64,000 nucleotides of DNA from Anaerocolumna cellulosilytica (lineage in GTDB: Bacteria; Bacillota; Clostridia; Lachnospirales; Lachnospiraceae), in contig NZ_AP023367.1 in assembly GCF_014218335.1 (NCBI RefSeq), positions 4,583,501-4,647,500 on the forward strand. Reading direction: 5' to 3'. This document shows positions 16,292 to 25,752 of this stretch, one piece after another. Below the pieces are notes generated by a model. It was not told where the DNA came from, did no database searches, and was given only the letters and a program-made list of their open reading frames with translations. The translations under genes and the position numbers were made by a program. How positions within the stretch are numbered: the first letter of the stretch is position 1; each line of letters begins with the position of its first letter.

Positions 16292-18685
16292 TTACATGAT
16301 AAGTACTACTTCATTGTTATCCTTTAACTTATTAGCTGGAATATAATTTCTGTCAAGCTTTTCACCATTTATATAAAATTCCTTACAGCCACTCTGTGCT
16401 CCATCCGGATTCTTGACTAAAATCTGCAAGTCTTTCCCACGAAATTTCTTATTGATTGTCATCTCCTTCCAATCACTTGGTATAGAAGGTGCAACTAGTA
16501 ATCCGTCTGCATCCGGACGCATTCCAAGAATACCTTCCACACAGCCTACCATAACTGTGGAAGCTGTACCTGTAAGCCAATGCACATGGGAACGTCCTTC
16601 AAATGGGCTTTCCGTAGCTTCTGTGAATTGTCCGTGTACATATGGCTCAAGTATGCGGGTATCCGCATTATCATTCTGTGCTGCCGGTGAACTTTCCATA
16701 AAATATTCAAAAGCTCTGTTACCATGACCCATTAAGGCTTCCGCCAATATAATCCATCCTTGAGGCTGGGAAAAGATACCGCCGTTTTCTTTCGTAGATG
16801 GATTGAAAAGAATTGCAAGCGCTCCATCAAAGGCATGGTCAACATAAGAAGGAGCCATAACTCTTACTCCATATGGAGTATTTAATTCTCTATGAACTGA
16901 TTCTAAGGCTGTTTCTGCCTGTTCCTTAGTGGCTAAACCACTGATTACTGCCCAGGATTGAGGATTCAGCCACATGTTTGCTTCCGGATCCTTCTTAGAA
17001 CCAATCACCTGACCATCTTCCTTAATACCACGAATATATCTGTCTCCTTCCCAACAAATAGTCTGAATGGTATTACCCAGTTCTTCCTGTACTTTATTAA
17101 GATACCCAATATACTCGGCGTCACCTTTTACTTCTGCAAATCCACGCAGTATGGTCATGGCGTAATATAATTGCAGTGCAACAAAAGTAGATTCTCCTTT
17201 TTTTCCCAAACGCAAACAGTCATTCCAGTCAGCATGCAGACCGGCAGGCATATTGTGGTCTCCCATTCTTTCCATAGAGAAACGGATAGCCCTTTGTAAA
17301 TGGTCATATACACTTCCCTCACCTCCATTAGCATATAGCACTACTTCATCTAAAAATGCTTTATTACCTGTTTCTGCAATATATTTCAGAATCGTAGGGA
17401 AAAGCCATAACGCATCATCAGCGCGGTAAGCAGGATGTCCGGTAGCCTGCACATAAGACATATCATCCGGTGTATCTTCCTTGCCTGCATTGTGATTGAA
17501 TTTTACCAATGGAAGACCTCCACCATTATCAACCTGTGCAGATAACATGAAGCGTATTTTCTCAGCTGCCATATCTGGGTCTAGGTGGATAATTCCCTGA
17601 ATATCCTGTACTGTATCCCGGTATCCATAGCCATTTCTCAAACCGCAGTAGATAAAGGAGGCGGCTCTGGACCAGATAAAGGTAATAAAACACTGATATG
17701 CATTCCATGTATTAATCATACTATTAAATTCTTTGCTTGGTGTATTTATCTGAAGATTTCCTAACTTACCATGCCAATATCCCTTAAGTTGCGCTAGTTC
17801 CTTTTCGACAATTGATAAATCAGAATAGGAATCTAAAATCTCTGAGGACTGTTCATCATTATACTGCCCAAGAACATAAACAATTTCTTTCGTCTCACCG
17901 GGCTGTAATTCCAAAACAGAGTGAAGGGCACCACACCCGTTGGAATTATAATTCAGTACATTATCGCATTTTCCTTCTTCTACTGCTTTGGGATTGCCGT
18001 AACTGCGGTAACGGCCCAAGAAGGAATCCTTATCCCCATTATAAGAAACTACGGGCGCTCCCACACAACCAAAGAAGCGTTCCCTAAAGTTTGTTCCATC
18101 CGCATTCTTTCCGGTATTTTCATTGATCGTTTGTAGAATTTTATTCTCTTTAAAATAAGTTCTGGTTATAAATAATGTATATTGTAAATTAACCTGGTCA
18201 TTCTCATAGTTATTTTCATTGGTAAATTCAATGAAACCAAAGGTAGAGATATTTCTTACCTTATCAGAACTATTAGTAACCTTAAGTCTCCATACCTCAT
18301 AAGTCTTATTCAAAGGCACATAGTACAGTGCTTCTGTCTCTATATCTTTATATTCTGCCTTTATATTGGTATAGGCAGTACCGTGATGGCATTCATTTTT
18401 ATAAACTGCCAAATCTTTTCCGACCGGCTGCCAGGATGCAGACCAGTAATCTCCATTGTCATTATCTCTTAAATAAATATATCTTCCGGGTTTGTCTTCA
18501 CTGTTAAAAATATATCTTGTAATTCTTCCGTTGGCACCGCTTTTTACAAAGCTATATCCTCCGGCGTTATTCGAGATAATTGCACCATATTCCGGTGAAC
18601 CCAGGTAGTTTGCCCAGGGCGCAGGGGTATCCGGTCTGGTAATGACATATTCTTTATTTGTCTCATCAAAATAACCGTAATTCAT
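16292..18685 (-). CDS. GH94 disaccharide phosphorylase, cellobiose phosphorylase-like
   Basis: Phosphorolyses a beta-linked glucosyl disaccharide, most likely cellobiose, to glucose 1-phosphate and glucose, saving ATP in the cytoplasm. The 797-residue size fits the roughly 800-residue cellobiose phosphorylase group. The start MNYGYFDETNKEYVITRPD and the NNAGGYSF segment are typical of that group. The general acid is probably Asp489 in HADWNDCLRLG. YRDTVQDIQG (about 355) and the C-terminal SHVHWLTGTAS (about 720) are conserved active-site parts. No signal peptide is seen. Chitobiose or other GH94 specificities cannot be excluded. AAGGAG lies 8 nt before the ATG; the gene stands alone. Confidence 0.85.
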   Translation of the reverse strand: MNYGYFDETNKEYVITRPDTPAPWANYLGSPEYGAIISNNAGGYSFVKSGANGRITRYIFNSEDKPGRYIYLRDNDNGDYWSASWQPVGKDLAVYKNECHHGTAYTNIKAEYKDIETEALYYVPLNKTYEVWRLKVTNSSDKVRNISTFGFIEFTNENNYENDQVNLQYTLFITRTYFKENKILQTINENTGKNADGTNFRERFFGCVGAPVVSYNGDKDSFLGRYRSYGNPKAVEEGKCDNVLNYNSNGCGALHSVLELQPGETKEIVYVLGQYNDEQSSEILDSYSDLSIVEKELAQLKGYWHGKLGNLQINTPSKEFNSMINTWNAYQCFITFIWSRAASFIYCGLRNGYGYRDTVQDIQGIIHLDPDMAAEKIRFMLSAQVDNGGGLPLVKFNHNAGKEDTPDDMSYVQATGHPAYRADDALWLFPTILKYIAETGNKAFLDEVVLYANGGEGSVYDHLQRAIRFSMERMGDHNMPAGLHADWNDCLRLGKKGESTFVALQLYYAMTILRGFAEVKGDAEYIGYLNKVQEELGNTIQTICWEGDRYIRGIKEDGQVIGSKKDPEANMWLNPQSWAVISGLATKEQAETALESVHRELNTPYGVRVMAPSYVDHAFDGALAILFNPSTKENGGIFSQPQGWIILAEALMGHGNRAFEYFMESSPAAQNDNADTRILEPYVHGQFTEATESPFEGRSHVHWLTGTASTVMVGCVEGILGMRPDADGLLVAPSIPSDWKEMTINKKFRGKDLQILVKNPDGAQSGCKEFYINGEKLDRNYIPANKLKDNNEVVLIM

Positions 18686-18872
18686 TGTCTATTCTCCTTC
18701 ATTTTTGATAGGAAGCTGTATTCGGTACTGTCTGCCCTAATAAATTCATCTCTGTCTTTGCCCCTGCTGTCTGATTTATCACAGATTTCCCTGCATACAA
18801 ATTCTTTATGTTTATACAACTCTAACATGAAGGAAAAGAATGAACAATGTAAAAACTTATAGCCGGTTTGTA

Positions 18873-19751
18873 TTATTTACTTCTCTTTATAATATCTTCC
18901 AAATCATCAATGGTAAATTCATATTGCGTGTTGCAGAAATGACAATTCACCTCAATGGGTTCCTTATCATTAATCATTTCCAGTATTTCTTTGCGTCCGA
19001 TACTAACAATCGCTTTTTCTACCCGTTCTTTGGTACAGTTACAGACAAATTCCGTTGACATTTTATCATGAATATCCAGACCGAATTCGCCCAGTATGTG
19101 TTCAAGAATCATCTCAGGTGTCATATCCTGATCCAAGAGTTTGGTTATAGCAGAAACCTCGCTAATCTTCTTCTCTAATTTATCAATTACTTCTTCCTCA
19201 GCAAAAGGCATTAATTGAATAATAAAACCACCTGCACGTTTTACCGTATTATCCTTATTCATCAGAACTCCCAGCGCAACCGAGGAGGGAATCTGTTCAG
19301 ATGCTGCATAGTAATAAGTTAAATCTTCCGCTATCTCACCGGATACTAAAGACGTCTGCCCCACGTAAGGTTCTTTTAATCCCATATCTTTTATAACACT
19401 TAACATACCTCCGCCTAAAGCACCGCCAACGTCCAGCTTACCAAGAGGACTTGGAGGAAGCATGACCGCAGGGTCATAAACGTAACCTTTAACCATCGCA
19501 TTGGCATCTGCTGTAACCGTGAGCCCTTTAATAGGACCATCACATTTAATCTGAAGAGTTAATAAATCATTAGAGCCCTTCATCATACTGCCCATCATTC
19601 CTCCTGCTGTTAATAACCTTCCAAGAGCGGCTGTTGCCACAGGACTTGTATTGTGCAGGTTTTTAGCATGCTCTACTAAATCTCTGGTAGTTGCTGCAAA
19701 AGCCCTTATCTGATTGTTTGCTGCCGTTGCTCTTATAATATAATCTGTCAT
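18873..19751 (-). CDS. hslO: Hsp33 redox-regulated chaperone
   Basis: A holdase chaperone switched on by oxidation. The C-terminal zinc centre is complete: VCNCTKERVEKA with CxC at about 235, then CHFCNTQY with CxxC about 30 residues later. The N-terminal domain begins MTDYIIRATAANNQIRAFAA and contains GRLLTAGGMMGSMMKG. The product is 292 residues, normal size. I choose MTDYII as start because the recurrent leader places its ATGGG block 8 nt before it; the in-frame ATG four codons earlier lies inside that block. It is monocistronic. Confidence 0.94.
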   Translation of the reverse strand: MTDYIIRATAANNQIRAFAATTRDLVEHAKNLHNTSPVATAALGRLLTAGGMMGSMMKGSNDLLTLQIKCDGPIKGLTVTADANAMVKGYVYDPAVMLPPSPLGKLDVGGALGGGMLSVIKDMGLKEPYVGQTSLVSGEIAEDLTYYYAASEQIPSSVALGVLMNKDNTVKRAGGFIIQLMPFAEEEVIDKLEKKISEVSAITKLLDQDMTPEMILEHILGEFGLDIHDKMSTEFVCNCTKERVEKAIVSIGRKEILEMINDKEPIEVNCHFCNTQYEFTIDDLEDIIKRSK

Positions 19752-19837
19752 ATCTATACCCATTACCTATCACAGGCTCGCCTGAGATACTGCCACAAAT
19801 AAAATAGACCTGATAATCTCTTTGTGGCATCCTTTCT
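19752..19837 (-). promoter_or_regulatory. Two-hairpin translation leader of hslO (recurrent element)
   Basis: Minus-strand order: AGAAAGG (19831-19837); hairpin 1 arms GCCACAAA and TTTGTGGC; after AG, hairpin 2 with TATC-T-CAGGC and GCCTG-T-GATA; then GGTAATGG, 8 nt, ATG. The rest of the gap to 20033 holds no feature I recognise. Confidence 0.6.
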
Positions 19838-20033
19838 GTTGTTCTATGTTTTTCAGTAAGAAGTTAGGAATGAGGTTCCTTGGAATCTTATCCCGGTATT
19901 CTTCCAACATGTGAAGATGCCTCTTCTCATCTACTGTAATTTTTAAAACTAATTTGTTTTATTTATTATAAAAAATATTTATAATTATTTTTACTTTAAC
20001 TTGCTTTTTACTGCCTTACTACCCTATCTCAGA

Positions 20034-21059
20034 TTAAACCCCTGTTACATAACTTTTATTCTCCTGATACTTCTCTCTTGCAATAAAATAAACCCGTTCA
20101 CTCTTTTCATGGGGCTTATCCTGCGTAAAAGCATCGTATACCGTTACAAATTCCATTCCCGCTTTTTCTAGGAGTTCTTTTACCATTTCAATGGAATACG
20201 CTTTTTGATAATGAGTCTCCTGGTAGCGTTCAAATAGCTCACGGTTTTCATCCTCACCGTCTTCTGGGTCATATTCATCTGAAGCTGACCCCTCATCATA
20301 AGAACCAGCAATCTTACTGTCTGTTTCTTCCTCTTCTGAGATTTCTTCTGTATCTTCTAGTTTTATAAATAAAGTAAGATTATATTCATTTAACTTACTT
20401 TCCTCATCATAAAAATTCTCCCAGATAAAGCTGCAATTCTCCCGGTTTTCCGCTATTACCGAATCACCTAGAAGTTTTTTATATTTATATTCGGTGTTCA
20501 TATCAAAGATAAATAAACCGCTAGGGTCAAGATAATTATTGACCAACTTAAAAACCTGTAATAAATCCTCTTCACTGGTTATATAATTCATCCCATCGCA
20601 GATACAAACCACCGCAGAAACCGTACCAAACAGTTCAAACGCTCGCATATCCTGCTGTAAATATAAAATCCCGCTTTCTCTGTCATCATACGCTTCTGTT
20701 CCATCTGCCTTTGTTGCCTGTGTTTTGGTATCCTGTTCTACTATATCATCTGTCTCTAATCCATTTCCGGTCTCTTCTATGTCAAAGCTGCCCAACCGAT
20801 CATACTCGTTTTCTCTTGCAATTTCAAGCATATCTTCTGAATAGTCTATTCCAATCATGTCGTAACCAGTATCAGCTAGCTGTCTTGTGATTTTACCCGT
20901 TCCACAAGCCAGCTCCAGAACAAGACCATCCTTTATACCATACTCCTTTAGTAAACTAACAACATAATCCGCCCATTCTTTATATGGAACATTATCCATA
21001 AATATATCATAAACCTGCGCAAAAGAACTATATATACTACCGTTTTCAGTATTTATCAT
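20034..21059 (-). CDS. SAM-dependent methyltransferase with acidic inserts
   Basis: A 341-residue class I methyltransferase. The SAM motif VLELACGTGKITRQL is at about 47-61 and IGIDYSEDMLEIA at about 69-81. CICDGMNYI (about 152) is the post-II motif and the product resembles the YqeM/Tam-type family. Two long, strongly acidic stretches break the core, at about residues 92-130 and 234-272; the second is almost entirely Glu, Asp, Ser and Gly. The family is usually about 245-260 residues, so these inserts account for the excess. The substrate is unknown. It lies 87 bp downstream of hisA on the same strand and may be co-transcribed. Confidence 0.8.
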   Translation of the reverse strand: MINTENGSIYSSFAQVYDIFMDNVPYKEWADYVVSLLKEYGIKDGLVLELACGTGKITRQLADTGYDMIGIDYSEDMLEIARENEYDRLGSFDIEETGNGLETDDIVEQDTKTQATKADGTEAYDDRESGILYLQQDMRAFELFGTVSAVVCICDGMNYITSEEDLLQVFKLVNNYLDPSGLFIFDMNTEYKYKKLLGDSVIAENRENCSFIWENFYDEESKLNEYNLTLFIKLEDTEEISEEEETDSKIAGSYDEGSASDEYDPEDGEDENRELFERYQETHYQKAYSIEMVKELLEKAGMEFVTVYDAFTQDKPHEKSERVYFIAREKYQENKSYVTGV

Positions 21060-21146
21060 TCTAAAAACCTTCCTTTACAGCTATTGTAATTTTGCTTGTT
21101 TTCACACGGACAATTATACACAGCACCGTACCTTTTGTCCAATATC

Positions 21147-21923
21147 TTATTCCTGCAAACTTGCCAATATCTTACCATACTCCATCTTTCCGCCGAATAA
21201 ATCGAGGGCACTGCCTATGGTTACATCCAGACGGTTTCTTCCTAGGGTTTTTAAATCGTCTAAATCTTTAAAGGTACCAACTCCCCCTGCGTAAGTTATA
21301 GGAATACCTTCCCAGCGTCCCAACAAATCAACAAGCTCTGTTTCAATTCCTGAAGCCTTTCCTTCTACATCCACAGCGTGTACTAAGAATTCATCACAGT
21401 AATCCGCTAGTTTTTTCAAGGTTTCTTCTGAAACAATCTCCTCCGTAAATTTCTGCCAGCGGTCTGTGACAATGTAATATTTACCTTCTTTCTTCCGGCA
21501 GCTTACGTCCAATACAAGACGGTCTTTTCCGGTTACTTTTTGTAGTCTTTCAAGGTTATCATAATGAATCTTTCCATCCTTAAATACAAAGGACGTTACA
21601 ATCACATGGGAGGCACCCATATTAAGAAAGTACATGGAATTCTCATCCGTTACGCCTCCTCCTATCTGTAGCCCCCCAGGATATGCCTGTAAGGCTTTCT
21701 CTGCTTGTTTACAGTCCTCTTCATAATACTCAGTACCGGATGGATTTAATAAAATAATATGACCACCTTTTAGGTTGTCTTTTTTATATAAATTAGCATA
21801 AAAGGCAGCATCCTGTTCAGACACAAAGTTTTCTAAAGCGGCTTCTGTTAGATCAGATAGACTGCCTCCTACGATTTGCTTTACTTTTCCGTTATGGATA
21901 TCAATACAAGGTCTGAATTTCAT
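21147..21923 (-). CDS. hisA: HisA, eukaryotic-type ProFAR isomerase
   Basis: Isomerises ProFAR to PRFAR in histidine synthesis. The 258-residue barrel opens with KFRPCIDIHNGKVKQIVGG, with the first catalytic Asp at residue 8. It continues with LQIGGGVTDENS and ends with ITYAGGVGTFKDLD and RLDVTIGSALDLFGG for phosphate binding. The VKQIVGG opening, the LYKKDNLKGGHII segment and the TDRWQKF region resemble yeast HIS6 rather than ordinary bacterial HisA (family knowledge). No other his gene is in the window, so it is separated from a his operon here. AGGAG lies 11 nt before the ATG. Confidence 0.85.
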   Translation of the reverse strand: MKFRPCIDIHNGKVKQIVGGSLSDLTEAALENFVSEQDAAFYANLYKKDNLKGGHIILLNPSGTEYYEEDCKQAEKALQAYPGGLQIGGGVTDENSMYFLNMGASHVIVTSFVFKDGKIHYDNLERLQKVTGKDRLVLDVSCRKKEGKYYIVTDRWQKFTEEIVSEETLKKLADYCDEFLVHAVDVEGKASGIETELVDLLGRWEGIPITYAGGVGTFKDLDDLKTLGRNRLDVTIGSALDLFGGKMEYGKILASLQE

Positions 21924-21992
21924 AATTAATAAACTCCTATCTGTATACTTGTTTTATATACCAATCCCATCAAATGCAGTAATATCAAAAAG

Positions 21993-22052
21993 AATCCATT
22001 ATTATAAAGCAATGTTTATTATCCTTTAAACATTGCTTTATAATAATGGATT
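21993..22052. repeat. 26-bp perfect inverted repeat
   Basis: Positions 21993-22018 and 22027-22052 are exact reverse complements around an 8-nt spacer; the arms begin AATCCATTATTATAAAGC. It lies 70 bp upstream of hisA. This is too long and AT-rich for an ordinary terminator, and no T-run follows. It may be the scar of a small palindromic mobile element or a very stable transcript barrier. Confidence 0.7.
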
Positions 22053-22317
22053 CATAGTAACATAATTCTTTCTGATACGCAACAAACACCACTTTCAAAT
22101 AGGATGCAAGCTTTCATTCACGTATAACTATAATAACATTAAGCCATTTTCATATTTCCAACGATTTTATTTACTATATATTTTATTATACGCTTATCCT
22201 TAGGTTTAAGCCTTGTGTAATATAAAAACATTTTAAAAATATCGTTTTCACTGTTATTATATAATATGTTTCTTTCAACTAATCTTCTTTTGTAAACTGT
22301 TTGATAATCTATATATA
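22053..22317. other. AT-rich stretch without recognised genes
   Basis: No open frame with a ribosome site and no RNA structure is recognised here. It would have held the missing 5' part of the regulator remnant that follows, but no helix-turn-helix coding is readable in the same frame. Confidence 0.4.
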
Positions 22318-22557
22318 CTAGGAAAACGTAATCTAACAGATAAAAATATTAAAATCATTAGTTCTACTTACAATATAAATGAACACTGGATTCTTACCGG
22401 AGAAGGAGATATTTTTAATTCATCTCCTTATGAAAAAGAATTCTTAGAAATATTTGATAATCTCCATCCAATCACTCAGCAGTATCTCTTAAAGATGGCA
22501 AAGGAATTGCTGGTTACTCAGAATAAATTAATCGAGTCCATAAAAATAAGACCGTAA
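22318..22557 (+). pseudogene. C-terminal remnant of an XRE-type phage-like repressor
   Basis: An open frame ends at TAA 22555-22557 and reads GKRNLTDKNIKIISSTYNI, then NEHWILTGEGDIF, then EKEFLEIFDNLHPITQQYLL and KMAKELLVTQNKL. The NEHWILTGEG block and the LLKMAKELL helix are typical of the region after the HTH in XRE-family regulators from Clostridia and their phages. Upstream in frame there is no start codon with a ribosome site and no HTH sequence, so the DNA-binding half is lost. A strong terminator directly follows. It is probably a relic of a mobile element between hisA and xylB. Confidence 0.7.
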
Positions 22558-22579
22558 TCCGGGAATTGATTACGGTCTT
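22548..22579 (+). terminator. Terminator after the regulator remnant
   Basis: AAGACCGTAATC (22548-22559) and GATTACGGTCTT (22568-22579) form a perfect 12-bp stem with an 8-nt loop, followed by T and CTACC. The left arm overlaps the remnant's last codons. Further on, the gap to 22784 holds two small inverted repeats: ATTAATAAC/GTTATTAAT (22615-22649) and TTAACGAATT/AATTCGTTAA (22660-22688). These are otherwise unexplained. Confidence 0.75.
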
Positions 22580-22784
22580 TCTACCTAGGGAAAATTCATG
22601 AAACCCAAGGATATATTAATAACAACCCAAGGAGGAGTTAGTTATTAATCACAGTAATGTTAACGAATTTTACGAAACAATTCGTTAAAACAATCCTAGT
22701 CTAAAAATAGTGAAATGTCAACAAAAATTTATACATAATCTAGGATGTAGAATACCTTATTCTATTGTTTATTACATATTTATA

Positions 22785-24260
22785 CTATTGTACTGAAATT
22801 CTGTCAAACATGGTCTTTAAGCTTGGATATAAATCTTTAAATACTTCATATTTTTTGTTGTATAATGCAACAACCTCTGAATCCTGTTCTGTGGTTTCTG
22901 TTACCTTTATCAATCTTGAAGCAGCCTCTTCTACTGTATCGTATTCTTCACAGCCCACAGCCGCCAGAATCGCCGCACCAAATGCCGGACCTTCCTCTGA
23001 ATTGATTTTATCCACCTTAACATCCAGTACATTAGCTATAATCTTGCACCAAAGGGGACTCTTGGCACCTCCGCCGTTAATACGAATTCTATCAATTGTA
23101 ACGCCTAATTTTTTAGTAATTTCAAAGGAGTCTCTTAAGGCGAAGGCTACACCTTCTAACACTGCCTGTGTCATCTGCGCTCTAGTTGTGTCCATAGTCA
23201 TTCCGATAAAGGTACCTCTGGCATTCGGATTGTTATGTGGCGTTCTCTCACCCATTAAGTAGGGAAGGAAATATACATTGTTTTTCCCTAATTCATTAAT
23301 ACCTGCCTGCTCTCTTCCATATTCTTTAGTTCCGATGATTTCATCCATCCACCATTTATTAGAAGCTGCTGCTGACAGCATTACTCCCATAAAATGATAC
23401 TTACCGTCCGCATGGGCAAACACATGTAGAGAATTTCCTTCCACCTCGGCATATTCTTTGCTTGCAATGAATACCACCCCTGAAGTTCCAAGAGATACAT
23501 TGCACATCCCATGTCCAACAGTCCCGGTGCCAACAGAAGCTACTGCCTGGTCACCGCCTCCGGCAATTACCTTACAACTTACCGGGAATCCTAGTTCCCT
23601 GGCGATTTCCTCTTTTAAGGTACCTACCACTTCATAGCTTTCATATATTTTAGCTAACTGCTCTTCTTTTAAACCAATGATATCAAGCATTTCTTTTGAC
23701 CAGCATTTGTTCTTCACATCTAAGAGCAGCATACCAGAGGCATCGGATACATCTGTACAGTGTACACCTGACAGCCTGTAAGCTATATAATCCTTTGGAA
23801 GCATGATTTTATGTATTTTTTCAAAATTTTCCGGTTCATTTTTCTTTACCCACAATAATTTAGGTGCTGTAAAACCGGTTAACGCCATATTACCGGTGTA
23901 GGAGGATATTTTATCCCTGCCGATTTCATCATTGAGATAATCACATTCTGCTTGGGTACGCCCATCATTCCATAAGATTGCCGGGCGGATAACTTTATCT
24001 TCTTTATCAAGGATTACCATTCCATGCATCTGTCCACTGAAGCTGATACCGGCAATACTTTCTTTCTTATGGGAGGCTGTCAGTTCTTTCAGCCCCTCCA
24101 TAAGACCCGAAAACCAATCCTCCGGATTTTGTTCTGACCAGCTCGGTTTTGGGAAATATAACGGATATTCTTTTGTAACTATATTTTTTATATCACCAGT
24201 TTCGTCCATTAAAAGTAATTTCACTGAAGATGTTCCTAAATCAACACCAATATAAAGCAT
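22785..24260 (-). CDS. xylB: Xylulokinase
   Basis: Phosphorylates D-xylulose to xylulose 5-phosphate for the pentose phosphate pathway. The 491-residue FGGY kinase opens YIGVDLGTSSVKLLLMD, the first phosphate loop. SGQMHGMV near residue 77 and AILWNDGRTQ near 94 are xylulokinase-specific. GGGDQAVASVGTG near 235 and RINGGGAKSPLWCKI near 395 complete the ATP site. AAGGAG lies 5-6 nt before the ATG. It is second after xylA, with a terminator-like hairpin between, suggesting lower expression than xylA. Confidence 0.95.
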   Translation of the reverse strand: MLYIGVDLGTSSVKLLLMDETGDIKNIVTKEYPLYFPKPSWSEQNPEDWFSGLMEGLKELTASHKKESIAGISFSGQMHGMVILDKEDKVIRPAILWNDGRTQAECDYLNDEIGRDKISSYTGNMALTGFTAPKLLWVKKNEPENFEKIHKIMLPKDYIAYRLSGVHCTDVSDASGMLLLDVKNKCWSKEMLDIIGLKEEQLAKIYESYEVVGTLKEEIARELGFPVSCKVIAGGGDQAVASVGTGTVGHGMCNVSLGTSGVVFIASKEYAEVEGNSLHVFAHADGKYHFMGVMLSAAASNKWWMDEIIGTKEYGREQAGINELGKNNVYFLPYLMGERTPHNNPNARGTFIGMTMDTTRAQMTQAVLEGVAFALRDSFEITKKLGVTIDRIRINGGGAKSPLWCKIIANVLDVKVDKINSEEGPAFGAAILAAVGCEEYDTVEEAASRLIKVTETTEQDSEVVALYNKKYEVFKDLYPSLKTMFDRISVQ

Positions 24261-24314
24261 ACGCTCTCCTTCTTTCCATATATTTTATTGCTAAATGGAT
24301 TGTCATACAACACA

Positions 24315-24368
24315 CTGGGGCTGCTGCAAAATGTTAAATCAACAATTTTTATTTTGCAACAACCCCAG
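24315..24368 (-). terminator. xylA-xylB intercistronic terminator (GGGGYTGTTGCA family, copy C)
   Basis: Arms CTGGGGCTGCTGCAAAAT (24315-24332) and ATTTTGCAACAACCCCAG (24351-24368). The two C/A mismatches of the plus strand become G-U pairs in minus-strand RNA. No T-run follows on the minus strand, so termination may be partial, letting xylB be transcribed at a lower level. Confidence 0.7.
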
Positions 24369-24384
24369 TTACCTTACTGTACTG

Positions 24385-25704
24385 TTATTTTGTTTCCATA
24401 ATATACTGATTCAAAATTGATTCGAGAAGTTCTTGTCTCCCTGAAGTATTCGGTGTAATTCCGTTTTTTAGTGCATACGCTTCTAATTCTTTAAAACCAA
24501 CCTTACCTTCAACAATATCTTTACCAATGCCGTCATTATAGCTTGCGTAACGTCCTGCAATAAAGTTTTCGAATACTTTATCTTCGATTAATTTAGCCGC
24601 CACTTTTAATCCTCTGGCAAAGGTATCCATACCTGCGATATAAGCATAGAATAAATCAGCTTCTTCAAAAGAACCGCGTCTTACTTTAGAGTCAAAGTTT
24701 AGTCCGCCTTTGGTAAATCCACCTGCCAATAAGATTTCATACATAGCTAACGTTGTGTCATATATGTTTGTAGGGAATTGGTCTGTATCCCAGCCAAGCA
24801 TTAAGTCGCCCTGATTGGCATCAACGCTACCAAGTACTCCGTTAATACGGCATTGATTTAATTCATGCTGAAAAGTATGCATTGCTAAAGTAGCATGATT
24901 AGCTTCAATATTTAATTTGAATTTATCTTCTAACCCGTATTTGCGAAGGAATGCCAGAACCGTTGCCGTATCTGTATCGTACTGATGTTTTGTAGGTTCC
25001 TTTGGTTTTGGTTCGATTAAGAACTGACCGGTAAATCCGATCTCTTCTGCATAATCACATGCCATCTTTAATAATCTTGCGAGATTATCAAGTTCTAATG
25101 CAGTATCTGTATTTAAAAGTGTTTCGTAACCTTCTCTTCCGCCCCAGAAAACATAGTTTTCTCCGCCAAGCTCTTTGGTGATTTCCATTGCTTTTTTAAT
25201 CTGTGCAGCAGCATAAGCAAACACTGTAGCATTACAGGAAGTTCCTGCACCATGAACAAATCTCGGATGTCCGAATGCATTGGTAGTACCCCATAAACAC
25301 TTAATTCCCGTACGTGCCATTTCTTCCTTGATAACTGCAACAATCTCATCAAGTCTTGTATTGGTTTCCTCTAAATCTTTACCTTCCGGAGCAATATCTC
25401 TGTCGTGGAAACAGAAGAAAGGTATCTGCGCTTTTTCCATAAATTCAAATGCAACATGTACTCTTTCTTTAGCAATTTCCATGGAACAATCTGAGTTATC
25501 CCACGGTCTTGCCATTGTACCTACGCCAAATGGGTCATTGCCCATGTATGTAAAGGTATGCCAGTAAGACATAGCAAATCTTAACTGCTCCTTCATTGTC
25601 TTGCCCATTACAACTTCTTTTGGATTGTAATACTTAAAAGACAAAGGATTTTTACTCTCAGGTCCTTCATAGTTGATTTTACTAATCCCTTCAAAATACG
25701 CCAT
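24385..25704 (-). CDS. xylA: Xylose isomerase
   Basis: Interconverts D-xylose and D-xylulose in the cytoplasm. The 439-residue length and N-terminal extension place it in the class II family. [12 protein letters not shown] near residue 100 carries the catalytic His and Asp. [16 protein letters not shown] near 230 has the metal-binding Glu and catalytic Lys, and [16 protein letters not shown] near 265 has further metal ligands. [21 protein letters not shown] in two parts near 300 completes the two-metal site. AGGAGG lies 8 nt before the ATG. A strong promoter and XylR-type operator precede it; the regulator is divergent. Confidence 0.97.
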   Translation of the reverse strand: MAYFEGISKINYEGPESKNPLSFKYYNPKEVVMGKTMKEQLRFAMSYWHTFTYMGNDPFGVGTMARPWDNSDCSMEIAKERVHVAFEFMEKAQIPFFCFHDRDIAPEGKDLEETNTRLDEIVAVIKEEMARTGIKCLWGTTNAFGHPRFVHGAGTSCNATVFAYAAAQIKKAMEITKELGGENYVFWGGREGYETLLNTDTALELDNLARLLKMACDYAEEIGFTGQFLIEPKPKEPTKHQYDTDTATVLAFLRKYGLEDKFKLNIEANHATLAMHTFQHELNQCRINGVLGSVDANQGDLMLGWDTDQFPTNIYDTTLAMYEILLAGGFTKGGLNFDSKVRRGSFEEADLFYAYIAGMDTFARGLKVAAKLIEDKVFENFIAGRYASYNDGIGKDIVEGKVGFKELEAYALKNGITPNTSGRQELLESILNQYIMETK

Positions 25705-25720
25705 TTTAACATCCTCCTAT

Positions 25721-25741
25721 TTAGTTTGTTTACTGAACTAA
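25721..25741. promoter_or_regulatory. XylR-type operator
   Basis: Left part TTAGTTTGTTT with right half AACTAA, separated by four bases. From family knowledge the Firmicutes XylR box is TTAGTTTGTTT followed by AACAAACTAA; the left half is intact and the right half is degenerate. It lies between the xylA -10 and the ribosome site, well placed for repression. Confidence 0.65.
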
Positions 25742-25752
25742 TGTATAGTTTT

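Noticed and set aside
22615-22688. Direct repeat of AACCCAAGGA and two small inverted repeats as a possible CRISPR or att site
   Set aside because: There are only two imperfect direct copies, no regular spacers and no integrase or cas gene in the window.
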